64,000 nt of DNA from Tolypocladium sp. Sup5 PDA-1 (GCA_000750105.3 JPHH03000054.1:124001-188000), one strand, 5' to 3'. Counted from the stretch's first letter, positions 46,101 to 56,577 are shown. The notes: generated by a model not told the origin, from the letters alone. Program-made: numbers and translations.

Positions 46101-46328
46101 AAGCCATGCCATGTTGTTGCTATGAGACCGTGATGCTACGGTACCTGTACTTGGTGGTGATGGCCTGACTGTGGCCTGGAGGTTGCGCAATCGCATTCCC
46201 TCGCCTCGGCTGTCGACACCGGTCTATCGTAGAAGCACGCACGGCTGCAATGCCGTCACAGTTGCCCGGTCGGTGTTTTGCCGTGGTACCTACTCTAGTA
46301 CGAAGTACACCGCAAAACATCAAAACAT

Positions 46329-46363
<35 letters not shown>

Positions 46364-47586
46364 AACAACATGTCGGGACGATAAGCGTCCGCCATGCTTG
46401 CTCGTCAGGAGATGGCATGGAGCTCCACCTGCAGAGACACGAGGCACCTTCGGTAGCTGCAGATTCGGGCAGCAAAACAACGTGTGGCATCACGTCCGAC
46501 GACGACTACTCGCTGCTAGTGCATGCGTAGCTGATCATCAGCGGTGGACTACGGATGCAGTCGCACGGGGTGCTGCAGCCAGGGCCGGTGCCACGAAACG
46601 AAACGGACGAGCACGGAGCGCGGCGGCCGAGGAACTGTTGTTGTCGTAGGTCGCCCCCGGATCTTTTCTCTGTACGGAGTACTCCATACCACGTCGGACG
46701 CTTGATAGGCCGAGGATAGCGGCGTCGAGGCCTATCAGGCGACTGCACGAATCCATTTCATGCTTTGCCGTGTTCGTACGAGTACAACATGAACGCCGGT
46801 ACGGATACGCTTGCAGCATGCAGCGCAGCCTGTGCATGAGCCCGTTGTTGTTGTTCCGTCCTTGAATCAGCAGCACGACGTCTTGCTGGAGGATGTTATC
46901 GATATGCCACACCGCTGCGTCTGTTCAATGATCCGGTTGCGTTCATTTGCCCTGATCCTCTGCTTCTGCTTCACGCCCCGTGGTCGGTTGTTGGAGGAGA
47001 CGAGACCGCATTAGCGCCGTCTGTTTTGGGCGTCAACGTGCCTTGTCCTGTCCGTGTCTCCTTCTGCTTGTGGTCCATTGATCGGTCTGCGTCTCGTTTG
47101 CTGGCGCTGCCTCTCGTGGTCTCTCAGCCAGTCCATCCAGGCCCTTCTCCAGCTGCTCGCTGTCCTTGGACGCGCCGTGACTTGTCGCATGCAATTCCGT
47201 GTTAGTCGGCCCTTGACCGCCAAACCACCTCTGCGAGTGAGGGGCACCCCTCCACTACCCTATACCCGAATCGGCGGCGCCAGTCCGGGAACTGCCCAAC
47301 TGGCCAACCCACTTCTGCGCGCCTGCATGAGAGCTGGCCGGCAACTAAATCTAACAACAAGGGTCCGGTGTCAAAAGGCCACCAGACGAAGAAAAATCCA
47401 CCGAGAAGCAAGGACGACGTGACGCGACAGCAACCACGGACGCAGAAAGAAAAAGTTAAAAATTTCTTCATCGTCTTACCCCGGGCGGGAACGTCTTCAC
47501 CGCTCCTCCGAACCGCATTGCTCATCTCCGATTCCCCAGTCCGGATTGGTCCGTTCAGCATCGCCGAAACGGGACCCTCGCGAACC
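43109..47586. other. 4.5-kb gene-poor stretch between the KSP1-like kinase and UTR4
   Basis: From about 43.5 to 44.5 kb the plus strand is strongly purine-rich, so the minus strand is CT-rich, as fungal promoters and leaders often are; the kinase promoter is probably there. Features seen: GTGC tetramers at about 43,983-44,003, ACGGAGTAC at 44563-44571, GTACGAAGTAC at 46298-46308, a (CGA)11 run at 46330-46362, TACGGAGTAC at 46673-46682 and GTACGAGTAC at 46776-46785. Long open frames (for example 44104-45114 minus) are of biased composition and show no domain. Confidence 0.55.
46330..46362. repeat. (CGA)11 microsatellite
   Basis: Eleven perfect CGA units in intergenic sequence, followed by CAA units. 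It lies 22 bp after a GTACGAAGTAC element. Confidence 0.9.
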
Positions 47587-48734
47587 ATGGCGACACCGAC
47601 AGCGGCAGCGGCAGCGACAGCAGCTGGCTTCGCCGACTTTGACGTGCTCGTCCTCGACATCGGTATGTGCAGAATCGGATCGAATCGGTTCGGTTCGCCG
47701 TCTGGTTCCCTGTCTGCTTGGCAAGCCTCCTGACCATGTGAGATCCGTCCAGAGGGCACCGTCTGTCCCATCTCATTTGTCCACGACGTGCTGGTGAGTG
47801 AGCCGACATCAAGTTTCCCCCGTCCGTTGAATGCCGGCGTTGTCTCTCCCATCCGTCTCCTATTTGTCGCCGCTGGCCCCCCAGCGTCGCAACCAGCAGC
47901 CGCCCGATCTGATGCCTGCGGAACTGCTGCATCTCTACCCGACCCCTACGACCAACACCAACTGTGTCCCAAAGGCTCTACAGCCCACATACGGACTGCT
48001 GCTGCGCCCGTACGGTATACAAGCACTCGTACAAGGGGCTGACCTCTTGCTAGTTTCCGTACGCGCTTGACGCGCTCCCGCGCCACCTTGATAGCCACTG
48101 GGACAGTCCCAGCTTTGCCCGCTATCGTGATGCGTTCCCAGACGAGTATCGCAATGATCGCGCAGCCTTCAGCGCCCACGTCCGCGACCTGGTTGCGCGA
48201 GACGTCAAGGCTCCCTACCTGAAGGCGCTCCAGGGCCACTTGTGGCAACAGGGCTACGAGTCTGGCGAACTCAAGGCCCCCATTTTCCCCGATGTGGCCC
48301 CCCTCATCACCACTGCTCATGCTGCGGGAAGCAAGATCATCATCTATTCGTCCGGCTCTGTTCGGGCACAGAAGCTATTCTTTGCTCACACGACTGCCCA
48401 GCCCTCGGATCTCGCGCCGCTCATCTCGGCCTGGTTCGACACCGTCAATGCTGGCCCCAAGACGGAGACCGCTAGCTACACCACCATCCTGTCCAGCCAC
48501 CCAACCGTCGCCCCCGCACGTTGGCTGTTCTTGAGCGACAACCTCAGAGAGGTCAGCGCTGCCCTCGCTTCCGGCATGCGGAGTCTCCCTGTCACGCGGC
48601 CTGGCAATGCTCCCTTGCCACCGTACAACCCCTTGTCGCGGCTCGCCATTGCCGACTTCAGCCCCGAGTCGGCAGAGAGAGTCCGCGAGTCTCTCGCTGC
48701 TTTGGACCAGCTGCCCAAGCCGGACCAGCAATGA
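47587..48734 (+). CDS. UTR4: Enolase-phosphatase E1 (methionine salvage), 265 aa
   Basis: Exons 47587-47662, 47753-47793 and 48054-48734 (798 nt). Converts 2,3-diketo-5-methylthiopentyl-1-phosphate through enolisation and dephosphorylation in the methionine salvage pathway. It is a HAD-superfamily enzyme: the nucleophile motif DIEGT (Asp24, Glu26, Thr28) is created by the exon 1-2 join, followed by VCPISFVHDVLFPYALDALP across exons 2-3. Later motifs are IIIYSSGSVRAQKLFF (HAD motif II Ser), Lys in GPKTETASY and WLFLSDNLREVSAA (motif IV Asp). Exon 2 is only 41 nt and intron 2 is 260 nt. The N-terminus has an Ala/Thr-rich stretch. Length agrees with fungal orthologues. Confidence 0.94.
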
Positions 48735-49188
48735 TTTTGCCAGCCTCCGCATCAGTTCCAGCATTCGAGCAATGCAGAGAGTACGCTTCAAAACAGTGCC
48801 AGGCTTGGAGGCTGCACAACAGCGATCCAGTAGCGACGCCACAGATATCACTGCTGTCGGGACCTCACCGCTCATCAGCCGATGCCCGTCCGCATTTGCT
48901 CGTGCCAAGAGCACGGCCCTTAGAAGCAGGCGCCAGTAAATAGACAGTGTCATTGATTGCCCTGCCCTTCCACATGAATGCCGCTGCCATCAGCGAACCG
49001 AGTCTCGGTGTCGTTCCGCATGTAGTCTCTTGCCACCGGTGGTCACCGGCCATCAATGGCCTCCTTGCCAGTGGGGGTGAGGGCTGCAGTTGACGAACAG
49101 AAGTCAGGAGCTGGCTTGGTCGGGCACATATGCATGTCTCCCCGCGTGGATAAAACCCCTGGTCTGAATTGATGTCTTTGTAAACCGC
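48735..49188. other. Convergent 3' region of UTR4 and BMT2
   Basis: This 454-bp stretch holds two 3' untranslated regions. No other feature seen. Confidence 0.4.
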
Positions 49189-50067
49189 TCAAACGGGCTG
49201 GGAGGCAGGATGCTTCAACGTAACGGCAAAGTTGTTTCTGGTTCGGCCGGGGTTGACTTCTCTCTTGGTGAACTCGATGCTGGTGGATGCTAGGGGGTGG
49301 GCCCTCTTCCACAAGCTGTACGCCAACTTCTGTGTCAACTTGGCCTGGACTAGCTCATAGCCGAGCGTCGTCATGAGCTCCTCTAACCTCGACTGTGTGA
49401 AGTAACGCGAGTTGGTGATGCAGCTTCGGGGCAAGACCAAAAAGAGCGACGGAAATGGAAGGTCGGGTGTAGCCAGCGAGCTCGTAGGATCATCCCGTAG
49501 AAATGTGAGTGTTCGCAAGAGCATCTGCCCCCGACCTGCGGCTTCGGGTACAAAGTTGAGCACCAGGCTTAGTGATATGATGTCGAACTTGACCACCTTA
49601 GTTTCTGGTAGTGGGCGTTCCATAAAGTCTTGCTGCAGGATGCCAGGCTCCTGGCTATTCAGGTCGATGTGCACCATATCGAACAGACCACTGGTAGAGC
49701 AAGCATTGCGGGTGCTCAGGGACCCGACCTCGAGCATTTTGAGCCGCTTGCCGGTACTCTTCATCTCGGGAACTGGGAGCCATTCGAGCAGAACCTTTGA
49801 GGTGTCGCCTCCCCGGTCGAGGCTCTGCCCCTGAAGGCTTGCTTGCTGATAATGGTCCAACCCGCCGAGAGAGGCAAGCTCCGCAGAAATAGCTTCTTCA
49901 GCGTCCTTGTCGCCTTTGGCTGCCGCCTGGCTCCGCCTCTTCTCCAACTGGTGATGGCTGTTGATCAGGGTCCGGCTGGCTTTGCGCGACATGGATCGAG
50001 CCGACTTGGCCATCGGGGGGCGGCCAGTCTTGAGGCTTTTGAGAAGCTGCTTCTTCTTGGTACCCAT
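49189..50067 (-). CDS. BMT2: 25S rRNA adenine-N1 methyltransferase (BMT2), 292 aa
   Basis: Single exon, ATG at 50067. The basic N-terminus (MGTKKKQLLKSLKTGRPPMA) suits a nucleolar protein. The Rossmann-like part contains LKMLEVGSLSTRNACSTSGL and FDMVHIDLNSQEPGILQQDF, then FDIISLSLVLNFVPEAAGRG, the arrangement seen in Bmt2 proteins, which add m1A to 25S rRNA (A2142 in yeast) using S-adenosylmethionine. Further family blocks are SLFLVLPRSCITNSRYFT and LEELMTTLGYELVQAKLTQK. Length is close to yeast (320 aa). It is divergent from RPL25, whose product is part of the same subunit. Confidence 0.9.
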   Translation of the reverse strand: MGTKKKQLLKSLKTGRPPMAKSARSMSRKASRTLINSHHQLEKRRSQAAAKGDKDAEEAISAELASLGGLDHYQQASLQGQSLDRGGDTSKVLLEWLPVPEMKSTGKRLKMLEVGSLSTRNACSTSGLFDMVHIDLNSQEPGILQQDFMERPLPETKVVKFDIISLSLVLNFVPEAAGRGQMLLRTLTFLRDDPTSSLATPDLPFPSLFLVLPRSCITNSRYFTQSRLEELMTTLGYELVQAKLTQKLAYSLWKRAHPLASTSIEFTKREVNPGRTRNNFAVTLKHPASQPV

Positions 50068-50457
50068 GCTGACGAGTAGAATGGCAAGGTAAATGCCCGG
50101 ACTAGGGATTCAAGCGAGCAATCTATTCCTAAGGTCGTGTTTTCATTCAGCCTCGTACAATCCTGACAGCATAGACCAAGAGATCCTACCAGGCCCTTTC
50201 CCTAAACTGCCTAGCAGCTGGAAAATATGCATAGAACAGCTCCAGGCGCTGGTAATCTCATCGTGGACTGACAGTCCCTCCTTGGACAGGAGTGAGGATG
50301 GCTGGATGAATGAGACACTCTTCCGACGCGCTGGGAAGTTGCCAGAACAGTGGATCGTGCGCCGCCTCTGGCCTATTAAGTGTGACCACGAGTGAATTTC
50401 ACAATCGCTTTGGCAAAGGCAAAGTTGATGGAAAGTTACCGATCTTGAGATGAAGAT

Positions 50458-50479
50458 GCCACGTGATATGGCACGTGGC
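50458..50479. promoter_or_regulatory. Inverted pair of CACGTG boxes
   Basis: GCCACGTG at 50458-50465 and CACGTGGC at 50472-50479 are exact reverse complements separated by six bases. CACGTG is the core site of bHLH factors such as Cbf1. The pair sits about 185 bp upstream of RPL25 and 390 bp upstream of BMT2. Confidence 0.7.
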
Positions 50480-50533
50480 GCTATCCGCCAATCACCTTGC
50501 GTATTCGGCTTCGGTGGTGGGGGCGACCCTTGC

Positions 50534-50541
50534 AACCCTAA
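50534..50541. promoter_or_regulatory. AACCCTAA box, Tbf1-like
   Basis: The octamer AACCCTAA is the telomere-repeat-like sequence bound by Tbf1-class factors. It lies 121 bp upstream of the RPL25 start codon. I noticed no other copy in the window by eye. Confidence 0.6.
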
Positions 50542-50661
50542 GCGGAAATTTCGCCCACAGCACCTAAAATCCATTTCCGGCTGCGTCTCTGCCTCGCGAA
50601 TTCGACATCGACAAAATCCCCAGGCACAACCACAACCCCGTGTGCAGACGACACCGACACA

Positions 50662-51449
50662 ATGGCCGCCGGCAAGGACACCACGAAAGGCAAGAAAGGT
50701 ACGGGATGAAGAGAAGAAGCTGGAAAATCCGCTGCGGCAAAAATGCGAACGACCACCGAACGACGACAATATACTTTGTTCCGCCTTTGGTCCTCCGCAT
50801 CATGCAGCAGCAGATTTTGCGAGTTCTGAAAAAGAGCGATTGCTGATGCGCACTCTTCTATAGCCGCCCCCAAGGGCACCAAGCAGGCCAATGCTGCTGC
50901 CAAGGCTGCTCTCAAGGGCGTACGTTTCCCTCCATCTTCCCATCACCTCGCTGCTGTGACGGGTGAGATCGTGATGTCGCTGACCAGACCCCTTTGCAGT
51001 CGCACTCCCACAAGCAGCGCAAGGTCCGATTGAGCGCCTCTTTCCACCGCCCCAAGACCCTGGTCGTCTCCCGCGCGCCCAAGTACCCCCGGAAGTCGAT
51101 CCCTCACCTGCCTCGCCTCGATGAGCACAAGATCGTCATCCACCCTCTCAACACCGAGAGCGCCATGAAGAAGATGGAGGAGAACAACACCCTGGTCTTC
51201 ATCGTCGATATCAAGGCCAACAAGGCCCAGATCAAGCAGGCCCTGAAGAAGCTGTATGACATTGACACCGTCAAGATCAACACCCTCATCCGGTATGTAC
51301 CACTCGAGCTTGTTGTGCTCTCTGAGCACACTATCTTACCAGTCGCTAACACCTCCGTTAGCCCTGACGGCTCCAAGAAGGCCTACGCCCGCCTAACCCC
51401 CGACGTCGATGCTCTGGACATTGCCGCCAACAAGCTCTCTCTGGTGTAA
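50662..51449 (+). CDS. RPL25: 60S ribosomal protein L25 (uL23), 157 aa
   Basis: Exons 50662-50698, 50864-50919, 51000-51292 and 51362-51449 (474 nt). The N-terminal extension (MAAGKDTTKGKK, APKGTKQANAAAKAALKG) is Lys/Ala-rich as in eukaryotic uL23 and is followed by SHSHKQRKVRLSASFHRPKT, KYPRKSIPHLPRLDEHKIVI and the globular uL23 fold (VDIKANKAQIKQALKKLYDI, RPDGSKKAYARLTPDVDALD). It binds domain III of large-subunit rRNA near the exit tunnel and contacts SRP and chaperones. Length matches fungal orthologues (about 156 aa). Intron 3 has a GCTAAC branch. Confidence 0.96.
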
Positions 51450-51875
51450 AAACCGGTGTGGGTTGTGGAGGTCTTTTTTTCGTTCGTACGGGTCGGTCTG
51501 GTCTTGAATGCAAAGCATGGGCATCGGGAAAAAGGCGCACTGAAGCTGGTCATTTACAATGCAAATGGATGATGAGAAGTCAAAGACAAGACCGTTCTCG
51601 ACCTCGCAAACTGATCGATGATGACCCCGTGTATGTGCTGGTAGACTTTTGCCGGAGCAGTCTTGTTGTAATCTTGAGTGAACCGGACATGTATTGTACA
51701 CACGACATGACATCCATGCCTCTATCCGTATCTTACGGAGGCTCTTGATGTGCCCATTCACACTCAATGTGTTCTACCTTACAGAGTCTTCTTGTATAAT
51801 CCTCCGTAGCACAACTCCCGCCGTCTTTTGAGCAAGGTACATCTATCGTACACCATCGACCGTATTCCACGCAGC
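51450..51875. other. Convergent 3' region of RPL25 and TIM8
   Basis: This 426-bp stretch holds two 3' untranslated regions. No other feature seen. Confidence 0.4.
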
Positions 51876-52389
51876 TCACGAGCGCATGTTGTTGAGGTGC
51901 TTCATCGTCAAAAAGTTCATGTCGAGGAACCGGTCGACGCAGTTGGCGAGGCAGCCCTCTTCGGTCCGGTCGAGCTTGGCGCCCTTGATGTTGCCAGTGA
52001 CGCACTTCTTCCAGCAGATTTGCGTCAAGTTGTGTGTCTCTGAATAGGGGAGTTGCTGTCAGCGATATCGTAATGACGAAGCGCAGCGGAAGGGAGCGAG
52101 GGAGGAGAGAATTTCAAGGGACACGAGTGTTGCGGCCCGAGGGCAGGCAACAGCAGAACAATGAGGAACAGCGAGGTGAGGGGGAAGCCGCAGGGCAGTC
52201 GCCGGACTAAGGTAGGTATCGAGAATGGTGTCGAGTAGGCCGGGCAGGGAGAGGCGTGGCATTGGACTCACGAGACTGAATCTGCGAGCGCTGCTGCTCG
52301 TTGGCGAGGAACTGGCGCAGCTCCGCCTTGTCCTTGTCGTTGAGCTTCTCGAGGTCGAGGTTCTCGATGCCGGTCTGTGCAGCGTTCAT
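51876..52389 (-). CDS. TIM8: Mitochondrial intermembrane-space chaperone Tim8, 93 aa
   Basis: Exons 52389-52272 and 52039-51876 with a long 232-nt intron. Twin CX3C motifs are present: Cys48/Cys52 (CWKKC) and Cys69/Cys73 (CLANC), spaced as in small Tim proteins. The N-terminal stretch LEKLNDKDKAELRQFLANEQ and HNLTQICWKKCVTG match Tim8 rather than Tim9, 10 or 13. Tim8 with Tim13 escorts hydrophobic precursors such as Tim23 across the intermembrane space. The exon join forms QSQTHNLTQ. Length is as expected (yeast 87 aa). Confidence 0.93.
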
Positions 52390-52943
52390 GTTGGGCGAGG
52401 CGTGGGTGGGCGGCGGCTTTGCTGGCGACGGATGGTTATTTTTTTTTCCTCGAGTTGAGATGCGGCGGCTCTGACACGGGAAGTGGTGATGGATTTTGGA
52501 GTCGGAGAGCTTTGCGATGGACAAGCCGGGCCTGTGAGCGAATGGGGGAGCGCGGCGCCTTGAGCCCAGCCCCCACTTGCCCATGTCATTCTCCAGCCAG
52601 GGAGCAGCAGCAGCAAAACGAGCATCACGATCATGGCTTCAAGGCACCTTCGGGTATTGACATTGTTTTCTACCGCTTTCACTACTTAAACTGCACCAAA
52701 CCAGGAAACCAAAAGCCCCAATAGGGATGTTGGTCTTCGGCAAGCGCTCACATCTATTGCCGCAGGTATCAAACACCAGTGCAACGCTGGCTCCCTCTCG
52801 TCGACACGTATACTATGCACCGGGCCGCTCTCCTAAGCCCGCCCACGGTTTCTGACAACAGCCATCCCCATAGGTACACAACTTGCGCATCATGTTCCTG
52901 GCCATGATTGTAGATACAAAGACTTGGGGGTCTCCAAAAGCAA
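52390..52943. promoter_or_regulatory. TIM8 promoter and 3' region of the Mg channel gene
   Basis: Both flanking genes lie on the minus strand. This 554-bp stretch therefore holds the 3' untranslated region of the upstream channel gene and the TIM8 promoter. A T-rich run is at 52437-52447. No specific site recognised. Confidence 0.4.
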
Positions 52944-54840
52944 TCAGATGTAGCGCTTCCACCGTGCCCAGCCCAGAATCAGCGAGCAGATGAGAATCAT
53001 GAACCCGATGATGCCAAAGAATGGCTCCAGGCGGCCACTGTCCTGCCACGGCACCGATACGTTCATGCCAAACACGCCGCTCACCAGGTTCAGCGGCACC
53101 AAGACCGAGGCGAGGAACGTTATCTTGCTCAGCACGCGGTTCGTGTCGGTTCCCTGCGAGATGCTGTTGATGGACAGCGTCGCCAGGTAGTTGCTGTGAG
53201 CCCGGGACAGCATCTTCTCGAAGTGGCCCAGGTTCGTCGCCATGGTCACGACGTGATCCTGGATGTCGCCAAGATACATGCCAATGTCCATGTGCGGCGT
53301 CACCTGGTAGTTCTCGTTGCAGCGCTTTGTGAACCCGCGCAGCACGTCGGCCTTGCCGCCCAGCAGCCGCAGCAAAGCCATACAGTTCTTGCGTACCCGC
53401 CCGATCGACCGGAGGAACGAGCTCGAGTCGTCCTGCCGCATGATGAACACCTCGTCTTCGATGGCGTCTGCCTCGAGCTCAATTGTCCGAATGACTGGAG
53501 CAAAGCAATCAACAATGTTGTCACTGCGTTTGAGGAACACGTGTTAGCCAGGGGCGATGCAATCCAGAGTCAGTCAGTCAGGAGGCCTACATTAGAGCAT
53601 AGCAGATCCAGTCGCTGCTAAGGGAGACATATTCCTTGAGGGCCGTGATCCTCTTGCGAACTTGTGAGGCGTGCGAGTTGGGGGCGAAGCTGAAGCTCAA
53701 GGTGCCCTCCCGAAAGACGAGCACGTAGATGTTGAAGGGCTCATACTCGACGCCGTCGGGCTCCTCAACGACGTTGAACGACCGGAAACACGCAAAGTAG
53801 TAGGCGGGGAATAGCTCAATCTTTTCTCGAGCCTCCTGGGTGATGATGTCTTCAATCGTCAGGGGGTGGACACCAAACGCCTTGCAAATTCCCTGGACTT
53901 CCTCCTTGGAGGCGCGGTTAACGTTCAACCACCACACGCCATCCGTGTCCTCCTTGGGAAGCTCAAAGAGACCACGGATATCCTCCCCCGGTAGCACGAG
54001 GTCGCCCATCTCAGCAGCATGGATTGTCGACTCCCACGCAGAGGAGAAGAAGCTGAAGCGGTTGTTGTCGGCGAGATGCGGCGCTGGCTTCACGGTGGCT
54101 TCGGCCGTCACCTTTTCGTTGGACATGGACTCCTCAGACGGCATGTTGACAATATCCCCATCTATCGTAGCCAGCTGCGTCCGGCGAATGTCCGCAGACT
54201 GAGTCCGCAAGTCTTCAAAGGGCTCCGAGGGCGCTTGCCGGCTGTTGACGTGCGCGGCTCGTTCATCGTTGATGAAGCTTTCGAGGTAGTCAAAGTCGAT
54301 GCGGAGCTCGTGGTGGCTCCGATTGCCATCTTGAAGGGGGAAGCAGACATCTTCCTCAGCCTCTTTGTTGGTCAAGAGGCTCTCGGAATCGTTATCAACG
54401 GTGCGAGGCTTGCTTCGATGGCTACGGCGGCTAGAAACCGACATGGCTCGGCCGAGGCCATCTTCGTGCTCGCACTTGGGCTCGGAAAAGGACATGTCGC
54501 GCTCGCGCCGACGAGCCTGGGCGAAGGCTTTGACCGAGTTTGGCGGAGACACGGACCTTCCATCGTTCGCTGTTTCAACAGTAGGGCGGCGGCCGTGGCG
54601 AGTGATGGTAGGAACCTCCAGGCCGTCCTCATCGATGACGGCCTCTTCAAAGTCGCGGACCCGGATGGCGGGGGTGCTCGGGTCTGGCTCGACCTGGCGG
54701 GCGCCGTACAAAGAATCAAAAGTGCCCCTGCGAGGACGCTCAACCCGCTGAGAGGAAGTGGACTGGTGGCGATGATCGTCGAGCTCGGGGACTGGGGCGT
54801 CGTACCCTGTGTCAGGCATTATGCCGTCGTGGTCGGACAT
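52944..54840 (-). CDS. CorA-type magnesium channel of the ALR1/MNR2 group, 609 aa
   Basis: Exons 54840-53591 and 53523-52944; the 67-nt intron has donor GTAGGC and branch GCTAAC. A long, polar, Ser/Arg-rich N-terminus (1-240) precedes the CorA domain (about 245-609). The domain contains the alpha/beta part with GVWWLNVNRASKEEVQGICK and FGVHPLTIEDIITQEAREKI, the long stalk helices, and two C-terminal membrane helices with the GMN selectivity motif at 569-571 (SGVFGMNVSVPW). It ends WARWKRYI. Yeast Alr1 is a plasma-membrane Mg2+ channel and Mnr2 is vacuolar; the sequence alone does not settle which this is. The N-terminus holds many basic/Ser patches that could be regulatory. Confidence 0.92.
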
Positions 54841-56153
54841 TGCGGACGGAACGGTTCGGGACGGTTCGGTTCCACTGCTTCAAGATGCGCAAGATGCGGT
54901 TTGTAGGTATGATACTTCGATTCGATATGGTCCGAAAACGAGACGGAGTATGGGTTGGTGGTTGGCGATGCCGGGACTGACAGCGACGGCTCAAGGAGAA
55001 CAGGTCATAGTTAGACAACGTTGGCGATCATCTGCCCACGATCGGTGGTTGATGTGCGCACCCGGCGCGGCAGATGCGCGCCGAGTGCTGGATGGATGCA
55101 AAACCGGGAATGGGAACCAAGCTGCGCTCCTTTGAGGAGTGCAAAGGACAAGAGGTCGAGTGCTGGAGATGTTGGGGGGTGGGCTTTGCTATTCGGGGAC
55201 GGAGTGCAGTTATGGGGGCTTCTTGTTGACTCCGCTATAGACCCAGAAACCAGGGCCGAAAAGCGAAGGACGGGCGAAGACTGCGACGGCGAGTTGAGCC
55301 AACTTGAAGGTTTGGTAGGAATACGTCGAGTCGGCGAGGCGAGGCGCGGCGACGCGGGTAAGAAGCTCGATTGCCTGATAGATATATCGCTCAACTGTGC
55401 GGTAGTCGAGCGGGCAATGGCATCAGACGGAAAGCGGTGGTTTGGCGAAGTCGTCGGCAACGAGCCAAAGGGTCGTTGGTAAGGGCGCGAGAGGCGACAA
55501 ACTGCCCTTCAGGCCAAGGTGCAAGAGCGATATCAAGAAGCAGAAAAATACTGCGCTGAGCAAGGCGAGTAAAGAATTGTTGTTCCGCTCGCTGTTCAGG
55601 AGGTAACTAGTGGGTTGAGGAAGAAGAGAAAATTTCACTGCATGGATGCATTTTGGCTCAAGCCAGGTTTTGCTGTGACGTTCAATTGAGTCAATGGCCA
55701 CAATCTGAGTGGCGTGCCAGCGACCGCCACCTGTGCCTTCGGAACAGCCGCTGTAAGGTACGTACCTGCCCTGTACTCAGGCGGGGAACCAGCCTCCAGT
55801 GGCAGGAGGTCCAGGACTCCAGCAACGGAAAGCTCCATCTGGGCGGGCCGCGGAACAGTGGACTGCCGACCCGACGGACCCTGTGACGGTGCTGCTGTGT
55901 AACTTGAAATAAGGTGTGTTGGCCAGAGACGACACGACAACCATTGACAGCACGTCGTCGCAGCCAATCGTCCACGTCCATCCCAGCCAGCCTCCCAATC
56001 AACCTCCACGCCGCGCATTATATTGCACTGCACTGCACCGTCTCGTCTGCTACTTGCTGCAGCGATACCCGGATCAGGAGCGACCGATCGAGCGAGCGGA
56101 ATCCGCACCCGAACGAGACCTACGCCCGCGCCGGAGCAGGCTCGCAGATCATC
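54841..56153. promoter_or_regulatory. Divergent promoter of the Mg channel gene and SPC1
   Basis: This 1313-bp stretch separates two start codons. Short direct repeats (GGTTCGGGACGGTTCGG) lie just upstream of the channel gene near 54,855. The open frames within it on both strands lack domains and are not called. Confidence 0.45.
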
Positions 56154-56577
56154 ATGGCCGAGGAGCTGCTCGACAAAGCGCGCGACTTGGTGGATGGCCA
56201 AATTGTACGATGCCTGATGCCCCGCGTGCGCGCGACATAGCATCGTGCCCTTCTTTGCATGCCTAGCGAGGTGCTGACGCTGCTGCTCCAGGACTTCGAC
56301 GGCCAAAGACGTGCCGAGGGATTCGCCACGCTGTTGCTCGCCGCCTCCGGGGTATGGCTGTCCGCCCGTATCCTTCCCTCATCGAACGACGCCTGCTGAC
56401 CGCGCTCTCAAAAAGCTTTTGGCATTCAACATTGGCTACCACTATCAGGACATCGAGAAGGCCGTGTACATTGGCTTGGGGGGCACCGCCCTGACCTTCC
56501 TCCTGGTCGTGCCGCCGTGGCCATTCTATAACAAGAATCCTGTCAAGTGGCTGCCAGCCGGCTCAGGATGGCAATAG
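56154..56577 (+). CDS. SPC1: Signal peptidase complex subunit 1 (SPC12), 90 aa
   Basis: Exons 56154-56204, 56292-56351 and 56416-56577 (51 + 60 + 162 nt). The joined protein starts MAEELLDKARDLVDGQI, continues DFDGQRRAEGFATLLLAASG, and ends with AVYIGLGGTALTFLLVVPPW followed by PFYNKNPVKWLP, the signature of the SPC12 family. Two membrane segments (about 27-48 and 56-75) are visible. It is a non-catalytic ER subunit that affects substrate choice by signal peptidase. Three short exons make it easy to miss. It is convergent with RBX1, with 158 bp between. Confidence 0.9.

Larger units (their letters stand above)
50068..50661. promoter_or_regulatory. Shared divergent promoter of BMT2 and RPL25
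   Basis: This 594-bp stretch separates the start codons of an rRNA methyltransferase gene and a large-subunit ribosomal-protein gene. It contains a paired CACGTG inverted repeat (50458-50479), a CCAAT box (50488-50492) and AACCCTAA (50534-50541), all within 210 bp of the RPL25 start. These match known Cbf1-type and Tbf1-type sites used in ribosomal-protein promoters of several ascomycetes; use here is inferred. Confidence 0.65.

Noticed and set aside
47202..47852. 216-codon minus-strand open frame
   Set aside because: It covers UTR4 exons 1-2 in antisense and shows only biased composition.
55635..56306. 223-codon minus-strand open frame
   Set aside because: It overlaps the SPC1 exons in antisense and has no recognisable domain.
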